Both the position numbers and the translations under genes were made by a program. From Polytrichum commune (taxonomy: Eukaryota; Streptophyta; Polytrichopsida; Polytrichales; Polytrichaceae), in the NCBI GenBank assembly GCA_950295325.1, contig OX485804.1, forward strand, positions 66,190,033 through 66,254,032: DNA of 64,000 bases, written 5' to 3'. The notes under the pieces are model-generated. The model had not been told where the DNA came from. It saw only the letters and a program-made list of their open reading frames with translations, and ran no database searches. Of this stretch, positions 45,018-57,017 are shown piece after piece. Numbering within the stretch: the stretch's first letter is position 1; every line of letters begins with the position of its first letter.

Positions 45018-46023
45018 GGGCCACTTCACACACGAGACTGACAGCCCGTGACCAGTACACTTCAAGCACTCTCATTGGTGGAAAAGGCGGAGCCGGTCCA
45101 AGTCCGCTACTTCACACTACGCTTGAGGGACCAACGGAGTATGTGAATGCAAGATGGATGTAAATTCTACATGGATTCCTACATGGCACCGAATGGATCA
45201 TGTCTCATGGTCACTTGGATTGTTTTCCAAAAATCGCCTCCTGGAGGTAGGTCTAACACCAAACCGGGAGACCATGGCACTCCGAACGCTCACAACCGTT
45301 GGTTTATTCTATTTTACCATGTGTGAGGACCTGCATGAATAGAAATTCATTGAAATAGCATTTAATTGAGGGTCCGGTCACGTATGGCTTCACACTACAC
45401 CCCAGGGAGTGCACTGTTCAAGTACTGTATTTATACACGTGGGTGCACAAAAGGGGTATAATTTAAAACAAGCATGTACAAAATGTACATACAAGAGACA
45501 TATTGCTATTAAGCAAGAAGTAGATATACATGAGGCTATAGAAAAATATATGTAAAGTACGCATTTACACGTTTACACGTTCAAGTCAGACTTGGACCAA
45601 GAATCATGTGTTTTTTCATCCACTAAGTAACGACTTTATAACTAAAAATCCATGATTTGATATTATACATATAATAGGGCCATATTTTTGCATTTCCAAA
45701 CATTTGTACACATGTTATATACAATTTCTGTATTTTTTTTAGACCCTTGTGTACGTATGGAAATGTATTTTGAATCAATGAGATTTGTAAGTATATTGCT
45801 TGATTTTAGCAAAAATAAAATGTATACATGGGTGTTTTAATAAGGGGCATGCACGCACGTGATTCTTGGTTTTAATGAATAGTGCACTCCCTGAGCACTA
45901 CACTCGAGGGTCCGTGACCACACGACATGAGTTTGGAGGTGTGTTGGGGCGGCCTTTGGACGCTTTCTTTTGGGCTCTCACAATTGCATGGTCACGGCTC
46001 GTGGATTGTGTGTGAAGTGGCCC
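45018..46023 (+). mobile_element. GGGCCACTTC MITE, copy F, interrupted
   Basis: Flanked by TGA at 45015-45017 and 46024-46026, showing that this family tolerates T-G-A as target. Without the 495-bp insertion at 45401 and its 8-bp duplication it is about 503 bp. Confidence 0.9.
45401..45895. mobile_element. hAT-like 495-bp element nested in copy F
   Basis: Ends CCCAGGGAGTGCACTGTTCA and, inverted, CTCAGGGAGTGCACTATTCA. Flanked by CACTACAC at 45393-45400 and 45896-45903, a perfect 8-bp duplication that restores CACACTACACTCGAGGG when removed. Non-coding, AT-rich; ends containing CAGGG are common in hAT elements, here preceded by two extra bases. Confidence 0.88.
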
Positions 46024-46026
46024 TGA

Positions 46027-46260
46027 TTAAGATACGGCTGATGACCCGACACGCTAATTAAGGTTGCATGTACACACTTGGGGGGCAGATCTCTCACACA
46101 AGTGTTGCGATGAACTGAAACTTGATTGATTAGCACACGGATTCAATGATAGAGAGTTTAACTTAGGTCGTGATCTCACAAGCTGATCAGATCAAGACCG
46201 ATAGGACAATCAAGTAGGCCTCACAACCGCCCTGTACGCATTGTACTTCCACAACACACT
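46027..46260. other. No recognised feature
   Basis: Unique-looking sequence between two MITEs. Confidence 0.4.
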
Positions 46261-46515
46261 CGGGCGACAATAGGGATTGGAGGGGCATTATATAGTAAGG
46301 CCCACTTCACACACGAGCCGTGTCCATGCAATTGTGAGAGCCCAAAAGAAAGCGTCCAAAGGCCGCCCCAACACACCTCCATAGTCATTCGGGCGACATG
46401 AGGGATTGGAGGGACATTGTATGCTAAGGGCCACTTCACACACGAGTCGTGACCATGCAGTTGTGAGAGCCCAAAAGAAAGCGCCCGAAGGCCGCCCCAA
46501 CACACCTCCAAACTC
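46261..46515 (+). repeat. 129-bp tandem duplication spanning a MITE end
   Basis: CGGGCGACA recurs at 46261 and 46390. Each unit contains about 40 bp of host flank and about 90 bp of the left end of MITE copy G, so the duplication arose after the insertion. Confidence 0.8.
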
Positions 46516-46936
46516 ATGTCGTGCGGTCACGGACCCTCGAGTGTGGTGTGAAGTCATACGTGACCGGGTCCTCAACCAAATGCTATTTCAATGAATCTCT
46601 ATTCACGCGGGTCCTCACACATGGTAAAATAAAATAAACCGACGGTTTGTGAGCGTTCAAAGTGCCATGGTCTCCCGGTTTTGTGTTAGGCCTACCTCCA
46701 GGAGGCGGTTTTTGGGAAAACAATCCAAACACCATGAAACATGATCCTTTCGATGCCACGTAGAAATCTGTGTAGACCTTACACGTCCATCGTGCATTCA
46801 CATACTTACTCCGTTGGTCCCTCAAGCGTAGAGTGAAGCGGCGAACTTGGACCGGCTCCGCCGTTTCCACCAATGAGAGCGCTTGAAGTGCACTGGTCAC
46901 GGGCTCTCAGTCTCGTGTGTGTGTGTGAAGTGGCCC
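46428..46936 (-). mobile_element. GGGCCACTTC MITE, copy G
   Basis: 509-bp reverse copy; ends GGGCCACTTC and GAAGTGGCCC. Left flank TAA, right flank TTA, so the duplication is not matched, perhaps because of the 129-bp duplication at the left end. Confidence 0.82.
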
Positions 46937-47177
46937 TTAGTTAAGCTTGTGGGTCAAATTAGAGCTTGATGCGATGCATAACCTCTTTTACAGTACGGGA
47001 GAGCCCCACTGATCATCATAAGCAGAGCACCAATCCCCACCACCTGGGGTTTTGCAGAATTGCACATGACTTACTTACTTGCTTATTTACTTACTTACAC
47101 ATTTACTTACACACTTACACAATCTTATCTCGTGATTTGAAAGCTTGAAATCTCGAGATAAGCTTCTACTAAGCTAA

Positions 47178-47824
47178 GAGCCACTTCACACGGGTCTCAA
47201 GTCCCAAGTACACTTGAGGTCAGTCTATGACATCTCAGCCGTGGGGAGCATGGAAGTTGGGACTTACCACTTCACCCAGGGTTTCAAGTCTTTAGTCCCA
47301 AGTCCTGAGTCCCAAGTATGATATGGATGTTCACCTGGCAACATTCTTCGGAGGTGAGGCTTGGGACCAGTGTTTGGGGAGATTTTTGGGCATAATCGGT
47401 TGAGATCCTAGTGTTTGCAAGTCCAACCGGTTACATGTTGACATCCTTCGGTTTTCCTTTATTGATTTGGGGTATATTCTATAAATTCCTCTAAAATGAT
47501 CGGTAGTTTTCTTGTAGTTTTGAACTTCAGTCAGTTATTTTTAAAACTCAACCGGTTCATCTGTAACGAACTGCCCGTTCTCCCGAATCAGTGTTTGGGA
47601 CTTGAGTTGAGAGTTGGGCCTAGCATAAAAGCTAAACCCAACTCTCAACTGAAGTCATGAGATTTTTATTTTATTTTCATGAAAGAATCGAGACCTGACT
47701 TTGATGAGTATAATTCATACTTTAATGGTTTCTTGAGGCTCAAAAGTTGGGGCTTTGCCTCCATGTTGGACTTGCTCACATGAGTGGGACTTGGGACTTG
47801 GGACCCCATGTGAATTGGTCGCCC
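47178..47824. mobile_element. Harbinger-like MITE with CAAGTCCCAAGT subterminal repeats
   Basis: Ends GAGCCACTTCACACGGGTC and, inverted, GGGCGACCAATTCACATGG. Flanked by TAA at 47175-47177 and 47825-47827. CAAGTCCCAAGT and related motifs repeat in both subterminal regions. A 226-bp hAT-like MITE is nested at 47368-47593, leaving about 413 bp. Confidence 0.75.
47368..47593 (-). mobile_element. 225-236 bp hAT-like MITE, copy 6, nested
   Basis: Starts CAGTGTTTGGGGAGA and ends TCTCCCGAATCAGTG. Flanked by CTTGGGAC (47360-47367) and TTTGGGAC (47594-47601), 7 of 8 matching. Confidence 0.82.
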
Positions 47825-47827
47825 TAA

Positions 47828-48840
47828 GTTGGAGTACATGATAAATAACCACTAAGCCCACCTATCGAAAGGTAGGCGGTAATCCCTACTTCTGTAACAA
47901 GAGGACTCCTCAGGGGGGGCAGTGTGTTGAAAAGTTAAGGATATAGGGGCGAACAACCACTATTTTATAGGGGGGTATTACTTTCAATTCTCTTCTTTTT
48001 TTCACATGCTATCATTATGTAAATTTCTACTTTGGGTTAATAGAAAAATGGCTTGCATTACTTATAATTCCAAATTACCTATTATTCCATACCCTATAGT
48101 ACTTTAAAGATGTCCAGTGCCATTTTTGATACCCTATATTACTCTTAAGTCCAATTATAATTTTTAGCCCCCATGTTTTTAAAATACCCTATCATTTGTT
48201 CGCACGTATATTGCTACTCCAACCAATGACTACCCCCCCCCGAGGAGGACTCTTGAACATGATGGGACCAATGGGCTCAAATTCATATCAATGATATATC
48301 ATTGATGTTGCATTTTTGTATCTTATCTTTTATGTAAGTACATGATTGGAACACCATGATTTGTCAAAGGTGTACGGATTGTCATGTACGTTAGTGCATG
48401 CTGAAACCTATCAAGAACACATCCAAACCCACCCCAAACTCAAGGCTAGGAAGGCCCTTGTTTTTTCACCAAGATGTAGGTCATTTGTACAAGCCCAAAT
48501 CTCTCAATTTTGATTACCATTTCATATGTAACGATCAATGGTCCAAATGAAATAATCCAATTGATAAATTAGTCAACCTTACAATTTAAATGGTGGCACT
48601 TAAAAGATCACCACACTGACCATCCCATTTAGTGCGTGTGGCACTAATTCCCGATATACGCATTGTTTTGCCACATCTCAATATTAGTGAGGGCTAATGT
48701 TTTTTACCGAGTGATTATAATTCATGAATACATGCTCATCTACCATACATTTCAAAAAAAATTAATGAGTGCTCTAAGGTGTATGTAGATTGCACAATTT
48801 GTTTTGGTGAGTTTGAATAGGCTTCTTTGCCTTCTTTTCA
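47828..48840. other. No recognised feature
   Basis: AT-rich; a C run is at 48232-48240. No ORF supported. Confidence 0.4.
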
Positions 48841-51150
48841 CGCTTGAGGCATCTCCTAACACTAAATATAGTTAGGTTTTTGCTATCACTCAAACCAACC
48901 CAAGGAAAGCAACCCAAGGTACAAGGTCTTAGGGAAGATTGAGCTAGTGTTATTAAGGCTTAATGTCACATTGGAATAAACAATCTATGTCATTTACTGC
49001 TTCATTTCTTCTTCATTAAGCTTCATTCACACTCTTATGGTTCATTGGTGCTTTCTCAATCATGTGCAATTATGTCTTATGTGCGTGGACTTCCTATCAC
49101 TCTAATTTCATCCTCTATGTTAGTCATGAAGCCCAAAAGCTTGGCAAATAGTCAATGGCTCATATTCAGGATAACGTTCAAGGTAGTGTTTTTTGAGTAA
49201 TTAAAGAGTCTTCAATTGTCATGAATTACGCTTGCGATAATATCAAATTTAAGTTATCTTAATCAATTTACAACCATCATGCAAATCTTCACAATTGTAA
49301 TCACTGCCTTCGTCTTCGGTGGACCTAGCAACTTGTCTCAAGAATCAGCCACATGGCTTAACACTATAACCACACGTCAACAAGATAGACTATAGCCTTT
49401 GTTCATATGATATAGCTTGAATTTAGTTAATCAAACAATCTCCACTGGTCACAAACTTACTTTAGTGAGGTAAAGTCTTCTTCCTCCCGAGGTAATGTCC
49501 TTAACACCTTATAGTTTGCCCCAAAATAACTTTATGCCTCATCGTCTCTACATGTAGACTCCTTGATTGCTCTGACAGGGTGCAGTAGATCTACTAGGCT
49601 ATAGTCTAGCTACTTTCCTACCCTTTGATAATGTCTTTCATTCGCCTGGCTATGTCTCAACCTAAAGTTTAGCTCTGGCCTTTCAACTTTCTCTAATCTC
49701 ATCAGTGCCCATCCAAGGCTTCACTAAATTCTCTTGCCCTCACTAGGCTATTCACTTTCCCTCTCCCTAGGGGAGTTTACTTCCACTCGACCTTTCATTG
49801 GTCATGCCAATATTCAATCTTTATAAGGCCATTGCCCATTCTTCCACATACTAACCCTTCCTCTCAAACTTCCTAACAAACTTCCTTGTATTCTCAAAGG
49901 CTTTCGCCCTTCATATGTCAATTACTCCTCACTTCCTTTCATAGGTTGAGCAAATTAATTCACATGCTTATAGCCAACAACCTTTCCCAAGTTATGTATG
50001 ACTTCTCAACACTCCATACTCATTTCCTTTTGCTCTTAACCCATCATCGAGCCCGATTCATTCTCATAGCTTTATTATCAACTCTTTCAGGCCTTAAGCA
50101 CTCATCAACTTAATCTTCATATTGTCTATTGCCATGGATTCTACCAACCCAACTTTTCTTCATCCTTCACGGCCTTCAATCTCTCACTTTCTATTATGAC
50201 GTGTCATTCTTTTTGGACTCTTGCACTCTTGATCACAACACTTGTAAGCGTAGTATCTTAATTGGTTCCATTACTCCAAGCTTCTAATTAAGCGTTTGCT
50301 CCTTACTCCTTCTTGGCCTATCACTAAAGATTAACTTGCTTATACACACTCTTAATTTCATCTTCTATATCACTCACAGTTTGATTGCTCTCAAATTAGT
50401 ATCTTCATGGTCTTTCTCTCAATCACACCCTCACAAAACTTGCCTTCTTTCTCAATAATCCTCTTCTCAAACAAGGCTATTGCCATATCTCTCTGAATTG
50501 CATCAACTATGGCTCTTATAGCCTTTAGTCAACTTGTTCATGCCCTTCATAATCTGATTGCTCATACCATACATATAGCTAGTAGTCTCACGTACACACA
50601 TCTCTCATACACTTCCAAATTCACACAACCATCAATCAATATGCCACTTATAACACCTCAAGATAATTGTCCGTCAAAGCCATTCACTCTCATTATTAAA
50701 ATTGTCAATAAGTTTTAGAGTTTGAATCACTCAACTCAGTCTACCTAATTCTTATGTCCTCAAGCATCTCACTTGGGACCAACCTAACATCTATGTCACA
50801 TGAACTCTCTCTCATGGTTTCGGTGATACAAAAAGCCTATTGCTTCTACATTGAGACTATGCCAAATTTCTACACATACAAATAGCATGCTTCGTCTTTG
50901 GCCTCTTTATTGAGTTTGGAGGAAGGAGAAGGTGGTTACAAGCAATAACCAACTGATCATGGCAATAGCCTTCTAAACCTACTATGGATGAGATTATGAC
51001 TATCAAATATTATATGAAAGCTATAAAAATTTGGAAATAGCATGCTTTGGTTGGGCTATGGCCAAAAACATTGCTTACACTAAGAAATAGAAGAGAGCCT
51101 GCATTGAGAGTTTTTGGCACTTTAATACTTTGGGCTCCTGAAACCCTAGA
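48841..51150. other. Long pyrimidine-rich + strand, no gene recognised
   Basis: About 2 kb in which the + strand is strongly C/T-biased, with recurrent short words such as CTTCATT, TTCTCAA and CTCTAA. The only long frames (49886-50113, 50509-50718) are low-information. No domain, inverted repeat or LTR was found. It may be a heavily decayed retroelement. Confidence 0.35.
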
Positions 51151-52429
51151 TCTTCTAGTGGCACTCATTTTATAGCGTAAATCAATTTAGTACCACCTTC
51201 GCCAATTTCCCACACACACCATTAGCCCACCCTCACTAAATGGGATACTTATTGTAGAACATGGCGTGGCTCAAAATAGCACGAAGTAACTTGGGGTGCA
51301 AATTGAACCCTTCAAACTTTTAAGGGTTAACACTTGTTTCAAATAGAAGACTTTTGACAATCTCCTATCCAACTATATTGATTTGTTATATCCATCATGT
51401 GGGTTACTATTTGAAGTTACACATCTTCATAATTTTATAAAGAGAATATCAATTATTACTAAGTAAGTCATGTCCCATTCCTTGATGTGCATACTACATT
51501 CAAAATCTAATTTAGTGTGACATCAAAATTAGTATGCCATGGTAATTAGAGTGGCCTTTCACGATTTGTCATATAAAACCAACTATCATGTGACGCCCTC
51601 CTAGTTGTCACCCAATGTTTGCAAGACAATTAGTGTGAGTCAATAAAAGGTCAATGATGAATTATGTGGGCCACACAAAATCATATTCAAAGTGCATTTA
51701 TACGTGTCATTTGGACAATTGTATAGTACAACTATGACAATGTACGGATAATTACATAGTATCATCTACCACTTACTAGATATGTAACTCCAATTTGTAA
51801 CCCACACTACTTAAGGTAGATGGATCTCGAATGGTTATTACTCTTTCCAACTAGCCCATTTCTCCTAGCATAATATGAACCACTAGATGAGGACGAGATG
51901 GTTAGCATATCCAAAAGCGAGACCATAATTGCTTTCCTCTTAATTTTTGGAGCTCGTATAAGTATTCTTATCCATTAAATGGTCATATAGCCCCTCCCCC
52001 AATTATGTTGACTATTTATTGGGTTTAGAATAATTACCCTAATCTGAGCACATAGGCCAATCTCTTCCCAACACATATCTTTTTTGTATTTGTTCTTGGA
52101 ACCTCACCTAACCACATACCACTCAAATATAAGTGCCCCAGCAAGATCACAAACCAAATTAGGCAATTCTACCTCAACCCTTTAGAAAGGGCAAGTCGGA
52201 GGTATTTGTCCAGGCAATCATTGTTGTATGACAATATCAACATACACATTTAGGTCACGATTTTCTGATTTGAAACATGTGAAGAGTTCAGAATTTGCGT
52301 AAGAACAACCCTAACTCTACAAAGGTTCCATCTGTACAATCAAATCTATCATAAGAGGTAGTGAGCTTCTGAATAGGATTGAGCTATTTAAGATGATTTT
52401 GGGGCAATTTCGCTTCGGACTTTTAGGGC
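51151..52429. other. No recognised feature
   Basis: Intergenic; a fragment near 52070-52150 is weakly similar to repeat R4. No ORF supported. Confidence 0.4.
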
Positions 52430-52432
52430 TTA

Positions 52433-52846
52433 GGGCCACTTCACACACAAGCCAAGAGCCGCGACCATGAAATTGTGAGAGTCCAAAAGAAAGTGTCCAA
52501 AGGTTGTCCCAACACACCTCCAAAATCATGTAGTGTGGTCACGGATCCTCAAGTGTAGTGTGAAGTCATACGTGACTGGACCCTCAACCCAATGCTATTT
52601 CAATGAATTTCTATTAAAAGGGGTCCTCACACATGATAAAATAGAGTAAATCAGCGGTTGTGAGCGCTCATAGTACCATGGTCTCCCGGTTTTGTGTTAG
52701 GCCTCCCTCCAAGAGGCAAGTTTTGAAAAATAATCCAAGTGACCACGAAACATGAAGCGAACTTGGACCGGCTCCGCCTTTTTCACCGATGAGAGTGCTT
52801 GAAGTGTAATGGTCACGGGCTCTCAGTCTCGTGTGTAAAGTGGCCC
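52433..52846 (-). mobile_element. GGGCCACTTC MITE, copy H, internally deleted
   Basis: 414 bp, flanked by TTA at 52430-52432 and 52847-52849. About 85 bp present in other copies is missing between AACATGAA and GCGAACTTGG. Confidence 0.87.
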
Positions 52847-52849
52847 TTA

Positions 52850-53639
52850 ATAAGACGAACCGGTGTAAGCCGAGATGCTCATGATCATATGGTGTCCAAA
52901 AACCAACAACGTGCACAAATTTTTATATGGTAAAGTTACCGAAGCCCATGGGCTTTAACTCAAAGAGACACTCCGTAGTAAAGGGACCCGATACATAAAT
53001 TATCAATAAAAACGTGAAGGTACGATATTACAGGGGTGGGGTTCATATTATAAGTTACCACTGTATATATGTAGCCTCGTGTCAGTCACCAAAGAGTCAG
53101 TTGAAGCTAGTGGTTACAATTATACGTATTTACTTTAGAAAAAGGATCTCCCGACTCCCCATTCATGAAGAACGTCCGCTTCCTCCTAATTAATTCATTC
53201 TTCAATTCCACAATATTCTAGAATATACGGGCCTCGCGTAATGAAGTAGAATAATACTCTCTACTTCCCCCGACCTTAAAAGCTCTCTTCAATGTCTCCA
53301 CGAGGCACACAAAGCTCCCGATTTGCTTGCCTTGGAGTGCATGCAGTGGCCGGCTTTTTATATTCACGTTTTGAATCGACGTGGTTTAAGAGACTTGGGG
53401 AAAATGGTGGTGGTGGTGGTTTCGATGACAAGCATTTCACGATGATGTTGTTTGGATGTTGTTTGTGTCTCCCCCCATGACAAGCTGACAACGGGTTATT
53501 ATTATTCTAGTTTCAACAACTATGACGTGGAGGCCACACACATGTTCGCAAAACGTTGGTTGGTTTTCAAAATGGAGTTCGGTAAGCCAAGGTAAAAGAA
53601 TTTCAGCCTAGACACGTGCCTAACCACAGAGGGAGTTGA
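52850..53639. other. No recognised feature
   Basis: Two overlapping short frames (53276-53491) lie on opposite strands; neither has a domain. Confidence 0.4.
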
Positions 53640-53849
53640 CGTATACGGGTGTACCTCTCATTCATCCAACGTAAAAGCCCTGAAATAGTATGCAACCCAG
53701 AGGTTCTCCTTTTGAGTTCATTCCACACCGGAATCGGTATTGAAGGACCCCGAGTTAATCTGCCTCAAGTCATTTGACATGAAACGGCCACATACCTGTA
53801 AGGGGGTCGAGTTTTAATGTTGGATGGACGAGAGGTACACTCGTATACA
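53640..53849. mobile_element. CGTATAC-ended MITE, copy 2
   Basis: Ends CGTATACGGGTGTACCTCTC and, inverted, TGTATACGAGTGTACCTCTC. About 210 bp, in the same family as 21649-21870. Confidence 0.7.
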
Positions 53850-54179
53850 ATGTTTCCCTCTCTCCCCTAACCGTGGAGAGCTTGGTTTCCAGGCCAGTTC
53901 CTCCCTTTTTGGGGGTCGGAATTGTTAGTTTTCAGCTTTGTTGTGAGACGAAGTTTTTGTAAGGTTAAAAACCTTCAATTCCAATCAGAGTTGAACATAG
54001 ATTTTTTTTGACTCAGAAAAGAGAGGCCGACCTTTGAAACCAAGCTCCTCAAAGTTTAGGCTCATGTTAAGGCCTTGTTTCTTTTACCTTGGCCCACTAA
54101 ACTCCATTTCAACACCGGCACTTTTGAGTGTTTGTCACCTTTTGAGTCAATGAAATGATATGCAATTGGTTTTGAAGTC

Positions 54180-55060
54180 CGGGAAACGATGTAAACCCCC
54201 AATGTTACCTTGATGATAAACGAGATGTTTACAATAAAGAAAAACAAATGTATATGTACTAGCGGTAGGCTAGAAAATGGACTCATGTATTTAAATTAAG
54301 CTTTTCAATGTAACGTAATAAATGCCTCCGCTACTTATATAAAATATAAATCTTGTATTAAATATAAATTTATTGCATATAAAATCCACTTTCACTTTCC
54401 AATAAGAAAGTGGTTGAACACTTTTCCATCCATAGCATGTAACTCAATGATTGCATCAAGCTAACAAAGACAAGAGAGCACAATAACTTAGCCCACAATC
54501 CAAAGAGATAAACTCAAGGGAGCCCACGAGCACTCCTTGAATCTCTAGTTTATAAAATCCTAGAACCCAAATGCAAACCCCAACAAGAATGGACAAGGCA
54601 GTCATTGAGAAGTATTATCATATGACAATAATGGATAAAAACGTGAATTGGATGAAACTAACACATCTATCGTCAAATTCTTCTCTAAACCCTAGGGCCC
54701 CTTTTTGTGCATCTACCTTTACTTCAACATTCTTAGTAGCCTTCTTTAAATGTACACCCTAGAGAATAATAATACCTCTCCCTTATGTATACCATGTATG
54801 CTAATGCCTCAAATAATACCCCTTCTTACACTTACGTTAGTTCATACGTGGTGTGAAGAGTCCACCCCCTGGGGCAAAATCCATCCTCGTATCAATGTGC
54901 TTCAGAATGGTATTGACCTAGATAACAACTCGGGCATACAAAGATGCTCTCACCTGGACATACCCACAAGACTATCAACATTTGATCAGTAGTACAATTT
55001 GGGTAGCAATAGATAGGTTCTTTGATACCATTATTGATGTCGATTACTGGTACCATGCAT
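54180..55060 (-). repeat. Long dispersed repeat, copy 2
   Basis: Inverse of the 21897-22860 repeat. Read on -, TGGTATCAAAGAACC near 55030 comes first, then a short spacer, then the long terminal-like block. In copy 1 the long block comes before that motif. The two halves together fit a miniature LTR element with a very short interior, each copy having lost one end. Confidence 0.5.
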
Positions 55061-55070
55061 TCGGCATGGG

Positions 55071-55315
55071 GTTTGTGGGCGTCTATGTAAACTTCGTCAA
55101 TCAAGGAGGAAGGGGCTCTAGTAAAAACAAATCCCCTACAAGGTTGAGGGCCACTTCATTCCAATTGTAGTCCAATAGACTAATTCAGAGTCTCCAGTGC
55201 CATTTTTGGAGTCAAATGAATTAAATACAGTTGTTTTCATACTTTAAGATGTTTCATTGCATTCTCACCTTGCTAATGGATGAGTTATGTAGACACCACA
55301 AATCCCTAGCCTATG
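55071..55315. mobile_element. GTCTACGTAAACTC-ended MITE, copy 4
   Basis: Left end GGGCGTCTATGTAAACTTC, right end GATGAGTTATGTAGACACC. About 245 bp, same family as 21386. Confidence 0.65.
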
Positions 55316-55656
55316 CATTCACCTATATACCAAACCCACATTGGTAAATACCTTAAAGTACAACTTTTGGTTCTTGACCACGAGCACTCAAACTTGAAGT
55401 TCCATTGGTCTTGGACGCTAGGTTAAGACTTACATTGAGCGCTTTTAATAGGATCCACACTATATTATCAATTGTCCCTTTGATTTGAAAGTCAATTCTA
55501 GTAGAAGTTAATTGTGTATATACACTAAATTAGGTATGTAAGGTACGTGGGTGGGTGGGTTGGTCAAAGCAAGCACCGTCCCCTTGAAATATAAAGTCTT
55601 CCCTTGAAATGCATTAGCTAAATGAAGAGATGGCGCTGCTTAACTATTATAAGTTA
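55316..55656. other. No recognised feature
   Basis: Intergenic; no ORF supported. Confidence 0.4.
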
Positions 55657-55664
55657 TGTTAGAG

Positions 55665-55889
55665 CAATTAACGGGGAGAACGACCAGGAGTTGCAGATGA
55701 ACTAGTTAAGTTTGCGAAATCACCGGTTGAAGTTCAAGACTTTAGGAGAAGTACCGAACATTCTAGATGAATCTATGGAATATGCCTCAAATTAATAAAG
55801 AAAAATCAAAAGATCACATCATGTAACCGGTTGGACTTGGAAACACTACGATTTTGACCAATTATGCCCAAAAATCTCCTTGGACATTG
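55665..55889 (+). mobile_element. 225-236 bp hAT-like MITE, copy 7
   Basis: Starts CAATTAACGGGGAGA, ends CCTTGGACATTG. The flanks TGTTAGAG and TGTTACAT share their first five bases only, so the 8-bp duplication is weak here. Confidence 0.75.
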
Positions 55890-55897
55890 TGTTACAT

Positions 55898-56929
55898 GCT
55901 TGGGTCAGGTTTGGGACCTAACTTCTCATTCATTAGAGTTATTTGTAAAGTAAAGGAGATGAAGCCATGGGGTTCATGGCCCAAACCTTGATTTTATGAG
56001 AATCAACACAAAGTCACCCATAGTTTTCTTAATGCTTAAATTACCATACACAAAGAGTGGTGTCACACTATTAGAAATCGGTTTTCTAGCTTGTCCTACT
56101 AGGCTGGGTGGGCCAAGCTTGCCTTGCACATGTCGATATGGGATTCAGGACGGTGGGTCCCATGCGCATACCCTATTCTAGATCCTAAAATTCTTTCAAA
56201 GTTTGAGAGGTGGGAAGAGGAGGTTCCAAAATTGCCAAATAGGCTCCACTATATGACGAGCTAACGAGCTCTTAATATAAGGTTTTCTCAAAAGAAGGAT
56301 CAAACCCATGGTTTCATCCCTCTTGGAGAGACTTTATGGATAACTCTAATAAGTGAGCATGATATCCAAGTACTGCGGACACTAACCTCTCCCCCAACTA
56401 TGTAGCGTTTTTGGGAGGGGTCTCATGTAGGAAGGGTTGGGATATGCGACCTGTGACCCCCAACCCTCAGGCTGGCTAGAGAAAACCCCTTTTTGAACCC
56501 AACCAAAAAATGTTGTTGCCCGACTTGACTTCAGAAAAAAGTTGCCCTTCCATTCTTGTAAGTTGCCTTGTCCACAAACCCCATATTGAGTGTGCCTCAA
56601 CTTGAAGGTCCAACATAATAGAGTGCTCCCCAAACCATGCTGTGTCCGGAAAGTATAGCAAAATCAAAGAAAAAAAATGGTAAGCTAGCTCCTAGATCTT
56701 TTGGCTGCCGAGTTCATGAACTTGGTCCAAGAGAGCTAAACAAGAATGAATACCTCCGAAAGATTTGAGTTGGTCATCAAAAAAACCTTTTGATGACTTT
56801 ATGGTTAACTCTAATGCATCACTTTCAAGTTTGGGACAATGTCAATAAAACATGTGCATATCATGTTAGGACATATTTGCTTAGGGTATCGATGTGGGGT
56901 GGTTATTTTAATTTATGCTACTTTTGTTC
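55898..56929. other. No recognised feature
   Basis: Frames at 56382-56667 on - have no domain. No element boundary found. Confidence 0.4.
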
Positions 56930-57017
56930 TTGAATTACACCATTTATGATATTTAGTGTCACTTACTATTTGGAATTACGCAATGCTATATTTATTTATT
57001 GTAGATCTCATGTATTA

